Part shown: piece by piece, positions 54,993-64,000 of the stretch
How positions within the stretch are numbered: the stretch's first letter is position 1
How the letters are laid out: each line of letters starts with the position of its first letter
Assembly (NCBI GenBank): GCA_023014485.1
Contig: JAJOZX010008812.1
Span: 1-64,000 of the forward strand
Direction of reading: 5' to 3'
DNA: 64,000 nucleotides
Origin: Bathynomus jamesi
Taxonomy: Eukaryota > Arthropoda > Malacostraca > Isopoda > Cirolanidae
The notes under the pieces: generated by a model
What the model was told of the DNA's origin: nothing
The model's input: the letters and a program-made list of their open reading frames with translations, nothing else
Database searches by the model: none
Made by a program: the position numbers and the translations under genes

Positions 54993-57900
54993 TAGTGATG
55001 CACCGATGAATCGGCATCGGCATCGGCCAAATTTGGCCGATGATGTGGCCGATTATATGAAGATATGACTTTTTTTCAAATTTCAACCAAAGACTTTTCA
55101 TGAAAGTTATAAATAATATTACACATTATATTTATGGACAATATTTTTGCTTTGGAATATAGGTATTAGATACTCTGCTAGATATATCCTAATGTGCTTA
55201 TGTGTAAGAGAGGCTATCTTCCAAAATGTATTAGATAGGAATAAAATAGTTGTTCAATAACCTAGGCATCATGAAATACTGATTACTGAATTTTTTTATT
55301 AATTATTATTATTATTTTGATTTTCAGTTTTTGCAGAGCACCTAGATATGAGAAATATTTCATTGCTTGGAAAATATGTCATTAGTTATTTAATTCTGTA
55401 AATTCCATTCCCTTCCAATTTAAATTCTTTTGCATAATAAATACTGAAAACTGAGTCGCAATAATCAATAACTTTTTATTAACAATAAAATAAGCAAATA
55501 ATAATATTTAATATTTAATAATATAAATTTGGTCAGGTAACTATAATTAAAAAGCTTAAAAGTGATAATGGCTGGTGCGAGCTCCACCAGTTCAATTCCA
55601 ACAAAAACCACGAGTTGGGTGTGGAAGCATTTTACTGTCAGTCGCGATGACGACTCATTTGCTATTTGTGGTGAATGTAGCCAAAAATTATCCAGAGGAA
55701 TCGAGGGAAAATAAAGGAAAACTTTCACAACCACAAATATGTTACAACATATCAAAACAAAACATAAGGGCATTGCAAATTATGAAGAGCAACTTAAAAA
55801 GAAGGAAGATGAAAAGAAAAGGAAAAATACCAATCCACCCGCGGAACACTTAAAAAAGGAACTCGCAAGTACAAGTGCTACGCAGCAAACCCTTTTTGAA
55901 ACTTTTGAAAGGAAGAAAATTTGGGATATTAATGACCATAAAGCAACAGCAATTCATAATTTGAGAGGAGAAATGATTGCCACTGATATCCAGCCCTTTT
56001 TAATAGTTGAAGATATACGGTTTCAAAGACTTTTGAATCATATCTGCCCCAACTACTCTATTCCAAGTAGAAAGTACATAACAGAGACTGTGTTTGAAAA
56101 TATATATGATAAGGTTAGGAAAAAGATACAAGATGCGGTAGATGAGGCATCTTTCATTTCATTTACAACGGATGGGTGGACTGCCACCACGGCTAATTTA
56201 TCATTCATAAGTTTAACTGGTCATTGGTTAACCACAGATTTTGAGCAAAGAACAGCCATCTTAAAGGTAACTCCGTTTGATGAGTCCCATACAGGAACAA
56301 ATATAAGTGAGTGCATTCAAAATGCTATGGATGACTTTAAAATTCCATCTTCAAAAGTTCATGTAATTACTCGTGACAATACCGCAAACATGGTGGCAGG
56401 AGTAAATCAAACTGAATATCACGCATTACTTCGTTTTTTGCACGCATTACAACTCGTTTTAAATGATGCCATATTTGTTCAAAAATATGTTTTGAACATA
56501 TGTTCAGTGTGCAAAACTATTGTTGGTCATTTCAACCATTCTCCATCCGCATTTGACACGTACAAAAAGTATCAAGATCAGTATGGTGTGCCCAATCACA
56601 AATTTATTCAGGACCTATCAACAAGATGGAATAGTCAATTATTTATGTTAGAGCGAATTTTGGAACAAAAGCGAGCTTTGATTCCATATCTTTGTGATCA
56701 CCCTAAACTGAGATCTTTGGAAAATAACCAATGGCAACTTCTGGAGAAATTGGTTCATATTCTAAAAAATTTCAATGATTTGACAAAGGTTTTAAGTAAA
56801 CGAGAAGCATTAGCTTCTTCCATCATTCCTACCATAAAGATAATGGATAGCTTTTTCAAGAAAGCTGAAAAATCACAACAATTTACAGGATTAGGTTCAA
56901 CTATTTCTGTTAGGCAAACTTCATCAAAGGAAAGATTTCATAAATACTTAAAAGATAGAAATACCATTCTAGCCACTTTTCCTGATCTTAGATATGACTA
57001 AATTCTTTGAAAAGGAAGATTTTGAAAGAGACATCAATGACACACTGATTACTTGGATGACGGAGGATGTACGAGTAATACATCAATCAAACTCAAAACA
57101 CTGCGGGTGATTCTTCAATTGGTACTTCACTCACAAATTTGGGGCAACCTGAAAGTGAGATAAGTGATACTGAAGGTTTCAGTTTTGATTTTTCATCATG
57201 CTACGCAGATTTTGTTCAGGAAAAAGCTAAGAAGACACCAAAATCCAAGAGAAAGATTGAATCTAAAGATTCTGAAAAAAACACCACCATCACTGAAATA
57301 AAAGCAGAAATAAAGAGGTATTTGGAACACAATCTCATTGGACCAACAGAATGCCCTTTGATTTGGTGGAAGAAACATGGGTCAAATTTTAATATTTTGT
57401 CTCGTTTGGTGTCTAAATACTTATCTCCTCCATCATCTGTTGAGAGAGCGATTATTTAGCTGTGGTGGTCAGGTTTACTCTCCCAGAAAAAACAAGCTAA
57501 GTGCATCCACTGGGGAAATGGGGATGTTTTTGCATCATAATTTACCATTACTAAATTTTAAATATCGAAAGGACTTGGGATGAGGAACAGTATTTTAAGG
57601 AAATAAAAAGGAAATACGAGTTTGTTTAAAAACTAATTGAGCTTTTCATTTCTTTGTTTTTTTGCAAATAGGGTGTCTTTTTTTTGCAAAGATTCATTTA
57701 GTGTACTGAGCATTACGAGTTATGACTTTAGAATTTTATACATATGCTTCTCTGAAGCCATAATTTGTTTAATTAACTGTAAAGACTCGCTAAGTTTAGT
57801 TATAGATCTGAATTGTATTCTCTTTTGTTTGATTTTTAAAAATAAATAATTTAATGTGGGAGGATCGGATGGCTGTAAGGGGTGATGAGGAGGCCATTAT

Positions 57901-58476
57901 AAAAAAAAATAAAGTTAAAAATATTGTATAATAAACACACTTGTTAGATTTGTGTATATATTCATGATCTTTGTTGAAAGATAGCTAGGGGGTACCTACT
58001 GTATTATTGCACCATACATAAAATTATTATTTTCACCTTTCTCTATGAAAAGGTGAAAAACTAGAAAACGAAACAAAGATGTCATAAGTTAGTTGTAATG
58101 AAGGTTTTATGTAAAAACGATTTTCTTTGAGTACAGTAAAATGGGCAAATAACTGAATTAATGAGAACTTCAGTAGGCCTATTAGGTGTTCTCTGTTCCT
58201 CTATTTTTTATTCAAAGTTTTGAAACAAAATTCTAGTTAAAACGAAAAATTCAGACTCAAAATCAGGTTACAGCTATTATGATGATATTACTCCATTATA
58301 ATAACTAATATATTAATCTACTGTACACTCGGTACTGCAGATGGTAAGCTGGCTAGAGAAGGATATATAAAAAATTAATAATTTGATACCAACATAACAA
58401 GAAATCTTCAAAAATTTTAAGTTTTTCTTTATTAAATAATCGGCATCGGCTAAAATTTGCCATCGGTGCATCACTA
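54993..58476 (+). mobile_element. hAT-Ac-type DNA transposon, nearly complete
   Basis: The ends TAGTGATGCACCGATG and CATCGGTGCATCACTA are inverted repeats. The flanks GTAAATAT (54985-54992 and 58477-58484) are a perfect 8-bp duplication. Subterminal ATCGGC repeats (GCATCGGCATCGGCC) lie on both sides. It encodes one transposase with few breaks, so it is one of the younger elements here. Confidence 0.92.
55568..57583 (+). pseudogene. BED-finger hAT transposase, few frame breaks
   Basis: The ATG at 55568 starts MAGASSTSSIPTK. The BED zinc finger follows (SWVWKHFTVSR, CGEC, LQHIKTKH), with a frame break at ~55700 inside it. A 420-codon frame (55739-57001) carries the catalytic core: FTTDGWTATT, VITRDNTANMV, QDLSTRWNSQLFMLERIL. 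After frame breaks at ~57000 and ~57450 comes the dimerisation region (WWKKHGSNF, LSPPSSVERA, RKNKLSASTGEMGMFLHHNL). In this family the protein excises and inserts the element. Three or four indels are all that separate it from an open frame. Confidence 0.85.
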
Positions 58477-58574
58477 GTAAATATGTACAATTTTCTACTG
58501 AAAATATTACAAATCAACTTAAAATTAATCTAAAGTATCACTCATTAAACAAAGTAATAAAAGATAATCATCTA

Positions 58575-59490
58575 AACAGCTTCAATATCTTCATCTGAAT
58601 CAATTATCAGGTCACCACCTTCGAAGACATTGTCTATCACTGTTTCAACTGATTCATTCCCTCTGACCAAAAGTACCTTGTTAACTGCGATGTTGCAGAT
58701 TTGTGGGTCTGATTCGGCAAGCATGGCAATTAATACATTCTCAGGGTGAGCATAGTATGCATTTCAGTAGAGGGTTTTTAGGGCTATCTCCCTGGCTTCC
58801 TTGTGAGAAAATTTCAGGATCTATTGGAGCATATAAAAGTTCTTAGCACCATCTATGCATCGATACTACTCCTTGATCTGGAACCAACTTGGAAAATAGG
58901 CCAAGATACAAAACTGCAAGTGTGACCAGAACTTTGGAAGGCTTCCTTTGAGATGTATAAAATCTGAGGATTCTACATGCCAGAGTCAACCACTTTGAAT
59001 GACAGATCAGTCGAACTTCAAGGGGCTCAAGATCAGGATCAACACAGCCAAGCATAACAGCCATACAGATTCTGAAGCATAATACTGATCAGTGCTGAGG
59101 TCCTCCAGTACTTCGTTAGGAATAACTGGAAATTTTGAATTCCTAATTGGCTTGAATGAAATCACATCCCACTGAGATATACTTCCATCAAGTTCAACCC
59201 CTATCTTTCCTGAAAATGAGTCTGGGTTCTTTGTTGTTCCATCCAGAGTAACAAAGACGTGAAGCGGGAGCTCATTACAGTGTAGTAGGCAAATGCTCCA
59301 CTGCAAAGGTCTACCAAGCAGTTCTTCCAGGCATCTGATAGTTCCACCATTTGAACTGGTCATTGTATTAGTCCCATCAGATCCTATCATGGCAAGTTTG
59401 GTTTGTAATTCAGTGTCTTTGAGGGCCTTGTATATCTCTGTTGCAATAGTCAATCCCTTGCCATTACTTGGAGTCACATGTGAGAGGTAG
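58575..59490 (-). pseudogene. Unclassified transposon-associated protein, frameshifted
   Basis: The - strand frames carry MIGSDGTNTMTSSNGG, LGRPLQWSICLLHCNELPLH, TTKNPDSFSGKIG, FPVIPNEVLEDLSTDQYYA and CHSKWLTLACRILRFY. I recognise this as a repeated arthropod protein family with a hAT-like 'GSDG...LLHCNELP' layout, but cannot name the superfamily. There is a frame break near 59060 and a degenerate 3' end with HPENVL-like text near 58740. No terminal repeats were found. Confidence 0.5.
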
Positions 59491-59637
59491 AAATCACCTG
59501 AAATAGTATTCAGAAATTAGAGAGAATTTTTTAAATATTTCAGGGTTTATATCTATTTTCCAATTTCTGTATCCAAAATTCATCTTAATAAATATTTTGA
59601 GTAATATATAATGCAAAATAAAGATCAAAATTTTAAA

Positions 59638-61290
59638 TCTTACCAGGTTCTCCTACAATATTTGCCATTCACTTCGCTAATGTGCTTAATGAGTACTTTG
59701 CGGGAGTGTTCACCAGGGAGGATACCCGCGTCATCCCCGAGCCAGCTGTGAGGCACGAAGGTGCTGGCCTGGATAGTGTTAGATGTACCGCGACAGTCGT
59801 TGCTCATAGAATAGACAAACTGAGCGCGTTTAAGGCTCCTGGGCCAGACCAGTTTCTCCCCAGTGTTTTGCGAGAAGTGCGCGACCAGGTGGCTCCCCAC
59901 CTGGCTACAGTCTTCAACAAATCGTTGGTGATGGGCCAGGTGCCTGGTGACTGGAGGGAGGCCAACGTGACCCCTATCTTTAAGAAAGGGGATCACGAAA
60001 GTCCAGGGAACTATCGTCCTATTAGTCTCACTTCAGTTGTAGGTAAATTATTAGAAAGGATAATAGCTGATAGAATCGTTGACCATTTGGATTCCTACAA
60101 GCTGCTTGGGGACTCCCAACATGGGTTTAGACGGCATAGGTCGTGTCTCACCAACTTGCTCGAGTTTTTCCACGTCATGTTGAGTGAGTACGATAAGAGT
60201 AGGGCGATTGATATACTTTATCTCGACTTTCAGAAAGCCTTTGATAAGGTACCTCACCGCCGGCTAATGGCGAAAGTGCGCGCGCTGGGTATCGGTGGGG
60301 AAATAGGTAGGTGGATTGAAAACTGGCTGAGGAATAGGCGGCAGAGGGTGGTAATTAAAGGGGCTAGTTCGGGTTGGGCCTCGGTCACTAGTGGGGTTCC
60401 TCAGGGTTCCGTTTTGGGGCCACTGTTGTTTACCATTTACATAAATGATGTCGACGGTGGCATCGTCAGTCGGATCGCCAAATTCGCTGATGACACCAAG
60501 CTTGGGGCCAATGTTGGGACGCCCGAAGCGATCGAGGAACTGCCTGCGGACCTAGGTAGGATAGGAGAGTGGTCCGAAAAATGGCAAATGCCGTTTAACT
60601 TGGGTAAATGCAAAGTGATGCACATTGGCTACGCCAATCCCAAGTCGGACTACTCGATGTTGGGCAGTAATATCGAGGTGACTGATTTAGAAAAGGACTT
60701 GGGTGTGCTAATTAGCAGCGACCTTAAGTTTACGAAACAGTGTGTAGAGGTGGAAAAGAAAGCCCAGAAACTATTGGGTTATATCAGGAGGCAATTTCAG
60801 TTTCGGAACAAGGAGATTGTGCTCTCACTGTACAATTCCCTTGTTCGGCCGTACCTGGAGTATGCTGTGCAGTTCTGGTCGCCCACCCTCAGGAAAGATA
60901 TTGAGAGGCTGGAGCGAGTGCAGGCGAGGGCCACAAAGTTGATCCCTTCCGTTAGGCATATGGGCTACAATCGACGGTTACGCGCCCTGAACTTGTTTTC
61001 GCTTGAAACTCGGAGGCTGCGCGGTCAACTGATCGAGGTTTTCAAGCTCTTACGAGGGTTCAACGATGTCGATTTTAGAAGTATGTTTAGTTTAAATGAT
61101 AACCCAACTCGCAACAATGGTTGGAAGTTGGATTTGAAACGGTTTAGGACTAGTGTGTGTGGGAATTACGTTACGTATAAGATCTGTGACACATGGAACT
61201 GGTTACCTTCGGAAGTTGTGAACAGTTCCTCTGTGGATCAGTTCAAGAAAAGGTTAGACGAAATCTTGCACACTATTTGAGTGTGTAAAG
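59638..61290 (+). mobile_element. CR1-type LINE, 5' truncated
   Basis: The element begins mid-ORF2 and keeps the complete reverse transcriptase and C-terminal domain, ending just past the stop at 61280. It is joined 10-30 bases later to the tail of another CR1-like RT. The clean, GC-richer coding sequence (532 codons without a break) contrasts with the AT-rich flank and implies recent insertion. Confidence 0.8.
59682..61280 (+). CDS. CR1-clade reverse transcriptase (5' truncated ORF2)
   Basis: 532 open codons; the frame extends upstream to about 59643 without a native start. In order: LNEYFAGVFT, KAPGPDQFLPSVL, DWREANVTPIFKKGD, NYRPISLTSVVGKLLERI, QHGFRRHRSC, DFQKAFDKVPH (first catalytic Asp), GVPQGSVLGPLLFT, KFADDTKLG (catalytic Asp pair near 60485), LEKDLGVLI, then thumb SLVRPYLEYAVQFW and the C-terminal TWNWLPSEVVNSSS. 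It makes cDNA from LINE RNA at nicked target DNA. The endonuclease part is missing by 5' truncation. All catalytic residues are present. Confidence 0.88.
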   Translation: MLNEYFAGVFTREDTRVIPEPAVRHEGAGLDSVRCTATVVAHRIDKLSAFKAPGPDQFLPSVLREVRDQVAPHLATVFNKSLVMGQVPGDWREANVTPIFKKGDHESPGNYRPISLTSVVGKLLERIIADRIVDHLDSYKLLGDSQHGFRRHRSCLTNLLEFFHVMLSEYDKSRAIDILYLDFQKAFDKVPHRRLMAKVRALGIGGEIGRWIENWLRNRRQRVVIKGASSGWASVTSGVPQGSVLGPLLFTIYINDVDGGIVSRIAKFADDTKLGANVGTPEAIEELPADLGRIGEWSEKWQMPFNLGKCKVMHIGYANPKSDYSMLGSNIEVTDLEKDLGVLISSDLKFTKQCVEVEKKAQKLLGYIRRQFQFRNKEIVLSLYNSLVRPYLEYAVQFWSPTLRKDIERLERVQARATKLIPSVRHMGYNRRLRALNLFSLETRRLRGQLIEVFKLLRGFNDVDFRSMFSLNDNPTRNNGWKLDLKRFRTSVCGNYVTYKICDTWNWLPSEVVNSSSVDQFKKRLDEILHTI

Positions 61291-61436
61291 ACATTTAGGA
61301 CCTCAGTCTGCGGAAATTTCTTTTCCTATAAAATAGTTAATATCTGGAATCAACTTCCCTCAGAGGTTGTTTCCAGTCAAAGTGTAAATCTGTTTAAAAA
61401 TAGGCTAGACAAAGTACTGAACACACTCATAGTTTA
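61291..61436 (+). pseudogene. Second CR1-type RT C-terminus
   Basis: The frame reads RTSVCGNFFSYKIVNIWNQL and PSEVVSSQSVNLFKNRLDKV, ending LNTLIV and a stop. It is the same C-terminal block as residues just before 61280 but from another subfamily, in the same orientation. Its 5' side is cut within FRTSVCGN, exactly where the first element's block begins. Confidence 0.8.
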
Positions 61437-61850
61437 AGATTAAAACCTCAGAAAACTCTGCAGGAGTTCGCTTGCTCGGTCTCTGTGAGCAAGCTAAATA
61501 TAGAGCTATTTATATATTCTCCACTTTCCTGTAAAATTTCCTTGGCTACTTTTCCAGGGTTAAGGTATTTTCTTCAACCTTTTCCGTACCTGCCTCTGGC
61601 AGGGAGGGAGCGGAGGGTGGGGAGAGAGCCTTCTACTTTTCTATCCAGTTTTCTACTACTGCTAGCATAGTTGAAAGACAAAATTTTCCCTGGCACCCGT
61701 TGCCATTGGTACCTCCTCGGTATGGGCCGCAAGGCCTTTTGAGGTACTTCTTTTCCTTGTAACTCCTTGTAACCAATTCAAACGATTTACCCTCCTCTTT
61801 TCTTGTGGCTTTACGATATTTTTCACGTTCTCTTCTCGGCTTGTTCCTGC
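61437..61850 (+). other. LINE 3' UTR-like region
   Basis: It follows the second RT tail directly, with features such as CTCTGGCAGGGAGGGAGCGG and GGGCCGCAAGGCCTTTTGAG. It is probably the 3' UTR of the second CR1-like element. No frame of note. Confidence 0.45.
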
Positions 61851-62040
61851 CAGGGATGGGGTCAAATACTCTTGTATTTATATTTGAAGGTATTTTAAAT
61901 ACCTTTGGAAAGTATTTGTATTTGTATTTTGAGATTTCCAATTAAAAGTGTTTGTACTATTTGTATTTGAAATATTTTGAAAAGTATTTAAAACTTCCAA
62001 ATACTTTTGAAATACTTTTTCCAATAGTTATACAAATTCC
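61851..62040. mobile_element. Possible hAT terminus
   Basis: It starts CAGGGATGGGGTCAAATAC and is followed by dense TATTTGTATTTG / AAATACTTTTGAAATACTTT subterminal repeats, as in some hAT elements. The other end was not found. Confidence 0.35.
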
Positions 62041-62530
62041 TATAACATTTTGTCCTAGCTTTCATTGTTGAACATTTAAAAATAAAAATATTGATAGGTA
62101 TTATAGCTTTGTAGGTTATCTACAAGACCCTTATCTTTGGCAATATATATTATACAGTACGTAATTGTGTGTTGGACTGTTGGTTACCCTGGAACAGAGT
62201 TTACATTTAGGTTGCTTTGTGAAATTTAGTCAGTTCTTACTTGAACAGTGACTGGTATTTGTATTTGTAAAACTGTTTGACATTCTTATAATAGAGACGT
62301 AGGGGGGAGCATTAGTTATTACAAAAAAATTTATATAAATAATTTATTTCTTTATCAAAGGATACCCAATTCGAGCGGAGATGGTATGCTCTGTGGACAA
62401 AGATTTTAATTGAATTTACTTTACATTTAAAGGGAATATAACTAAAATAATTAGTACCCAATCCTGTATACTGTATGTAGGTTTTCTGTATACCGAAGTG
62501 TGAAAGTTATTTTTCTTTGATATTGAAATA

Positions 62531-62770
62531 TCAAGAAAACTTAGTGTCATCAACTTCTTTATCTACTGTAAACCTGATGTTTGCATGTTGGAATTCAAGT
62601 ATGTTAAAAATGACTACCTGATCTTGACTATCAAAAAGCATAAATGTGTCATCAACATATCTTCTATAAAAAATAGGCTTAAACTCTACAGGGCATTGTT
62701 CCAGCCACTTCTTTTCATGGTAGCAGAGGAATGCATTTGCTAAGATGGGTCCCACCGGACCACCACCCAT
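62531..62770 (-). pseudogene. Penelope-like element RT fragment
   Basis: The - strand frame reads GGGPVGPILANAFLCYHEKK, WLEQCPVEFKPIFYRRYVDDTF, then a DSQDQVVIFNIL stretch. YHEKKWL and FKP..YRRYVDDTF are hallmark Penelope RT motifs (YVDD, codons around 62648-62659). Only motifs B-C remain; the GIY-YIG nuclease and N-terminus are absent. Confidence 0.85.
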
Positions 62771-62831
62771 TGCTACTCCATATATATTTGGCTAAAATTA
62801 TCGAAGTATTTCCAAATGAATATTCCCATCA

Positions 62832-64000
62832 ATGCTAAAAACTGGTTGTATAACACCCCTTTTTAAAGGGGGTGATCCTACACTAGCAACAAATTACAGG
62901 CCGGTGTGTTCATTATCTGTGTTCAGCAAAGTTTTTGAAAAAATTGTAAAAAGTAGAATGCAGCGATATTTAGAATCCTACAATTTATTCTCTCCAAATC
63001 AATATGGCTTCCGTAATAATAAAACAACGGAAATGGCTATTTTAAATTTTATGGAAAATGTAAATATAGCTGAGGAGAACAAAGAAATAATGATATCAAT
63101 ATTTATGGATTTGAGTAAGGCGTTTGATGTAATAGACCATAATATTCTACTTAATAAATTATATTGTTACGGCTTTAGAGGAGCAATCAGTGATTGGTTT
63201 AAAAGTTATTTGTCCAATAGATATCATTTTGTATCAGTAAATAAGGTTTGCTCAACTGAAGCGCTTGTCAAACATGGTGTGCCACAGGGCTTAGTTCTGG
63301 GTCCACTGTTATTTTTATTATATATAAATGACCTTCCACGTTCATCTGATATACTGAACTTCATAATGTTTGCAGATGATACAACTCTCTCTTTTTCTGG
63401 CAAAGATCTTAATACAGCTAAGAATCTATTTCATTTAGAATTCATCAGTGTAATGAAATGTTTGACCACCAATAAACTCTTCCTGAATACCAGTAAAACA
63501 AATTTCATGATTTTTACTAATAAAAGAAATGTATATCTTGATGAACTTAATGTTCATGAAATCGCCATAAAGGAGTGTACTGTAACAAAATTTCTTGGTG
63601 TAATGCTAGATAAGAATTTGCAATGGAGTGATCATGTAAATTATATCGCGAGAAAGATTTCAAGGAACGTTTCTATAATGTTTAAACTTAGAAATGTAGT
63701 CCCTAAACAAGTTTTATTGGCTCTTTATCATACTCTTGTTCTTCCTTATATAACATACTGCACCCTTGTTTGGGGAAACTCCGCTAACAACGCATTAAAT
63801 GGTATCTTTGTCATCCAAAAACGAGCAATAAGGTTATTATCTGATGCTGATTTCCTTGGTCACTCTAGTGCATTATTTAAAGAGCTAAACCTACTAAAGC
63901 TCAACGATATAACCAAAGTGGCACATTTTATTTTTATTTACAAGTGTAAGAACAAAATCATTAATTTGCAATGGGTAAATAGATATTTTGTAAATCAAGA
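62832..64000 (+). CDS. Jockey/CR1-group LINE reverse transcriptase, runs off window
   Basis: It is open from ATG 62832 to the window end with no stop (390 codons). Motifs: TPLFKGGD, NYRPVCSLSVFSKVFEKIV, QYGFRNNKTTEM, MDLSKAFDVIDHNILL (catalytic Asp), HGVPQGLVLGPLLF, FIMFADDTTLSF (catalytic pair near 63375), KFLGVMLDKNL, LYHTLVLPYITYCTLVWG. The 5' end is truncated at the junction with the Penelope fragment. It is AT-rich, unlike the CR1 at 59.7 kb, so a different family. The clade within the Jockey group is uncertain. Confidence 0.85.
   Translation, partial: MLKTGCITPLFKGGDPTLATNYRPVCSLSVFSKVFEKIVKSRMQRYLESYNLFSPNQYGFRNNKTTEMAILNFMENVNIAEENKEIMISIFMDLSKAFDVIDHNILLNKLYCYGFRGAISDWFKSYLSNRYHFVSVNKVCSTEALVKHGVPQGLVLGPLLFLLYINDLPRSSDILNFIMFADDTTLSFSGKDLNTAKNLFHLEFISVMKCLTTNKLFLNTSKTNFMIFTNKRNVYLDELNVHEIAIKECTVTKFLGVMLDKNLQWSDHVNYIARKISRNVSIMFKLRNVVPKQVLLALYHTLVLPYITYCTLVWGNSANNALNGIFVIQKRAIRLLSDADFLGHSSALFKELNLLKLNDITKVAHFIFIYKCKNKIINLQWVNRYFVNQ

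Overview
The window is eukaryotic, non-coding-rich and crowded with transposons. It most likely comes from an arthropod and plausibly from a decapod crustacean. The reasons are interstitial CCTAA/TTAGG telomere-type repeats, spliceosomal exons separated by kilobase introns, and a mixed load of RTE, Jockey/CR1 and Penelope retroelements, hAT, mariner and TTAA-type DNA transposons, a 5S-derived and several tRNA-derived SINEs, and a Polinton/Maverick-like element. The organism is inferred from this mix and from recognising families; no database search was possible.

Layout. 86-3131: internally deleted Jockey-type LINE. 3235-4013: a palindromic MITE holding a second palindromic MITE. 4064-27651: a probable host gene on the + strand. 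Its exons (4064-4460, 5262-5568, 11509-11668, 12203-12253, 22374-22467, 24089-24128, perhaps 25606-25643, 25833-25892, 26994-27050, 27476-27651) look like a type I membrane protein with a short acidic cytoplasmic tail. Its introns hold a complete non-coding LTR element (6120-11244, target duplication AAGC), an RTE LINE (13.0-15.25 kb), two further palindromic MITEs (15421-15712, 16885-17087), a hAT (17272-18699), LINE fragments (18.8-22.1 kb) and a solo LTR (23020-23752). 27.8-35.1 kb: LINE and SINE fragments, a deleted mariner-like element, more MITEs and a dispersed ~0.4 kb duplication.

35432-49992 is the most unusual object: a Polinton/Maverick-like element of about 14.6 kb with ~5.2-5.5 kb inverted arms around a 3.8 kb unique core. 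The core encodes an A32/FtsK-type packaging ATPase, a small pX-like virion-core protein, a small conserved Polinton ORF, and the N-terminal and exonuclease parts of a protein-primed family B DNA polymerase. The polymerase runs into the right arm, so its C-terminal half is duplicated, with three unrecognised genes, in the left arm. No integrase, adenain protease or capsid gene is seen. The left arm starts at an 11-bp inverted repeat next to a 96-bp segment that appears to have flipped, which suggests template switching or fold-back. Both arms carry different disabling lesions.

50-64 kb: a hAT MITE with perfect target duplications, one SET-domain exon (51511-51663), a nearly complete BED-finger hAT (54993-58476), a transposase-like relic of unknown class, a long CR1-type RT ORF (59682-61280) followed at once by the tail of a second CR1-type RT, a Penelope RT fragment, and another LINE RT running off the end. 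Many reading frames break, in the host gene mainly at homopolymers, so some breaks may be sequencing errors rather than decay.
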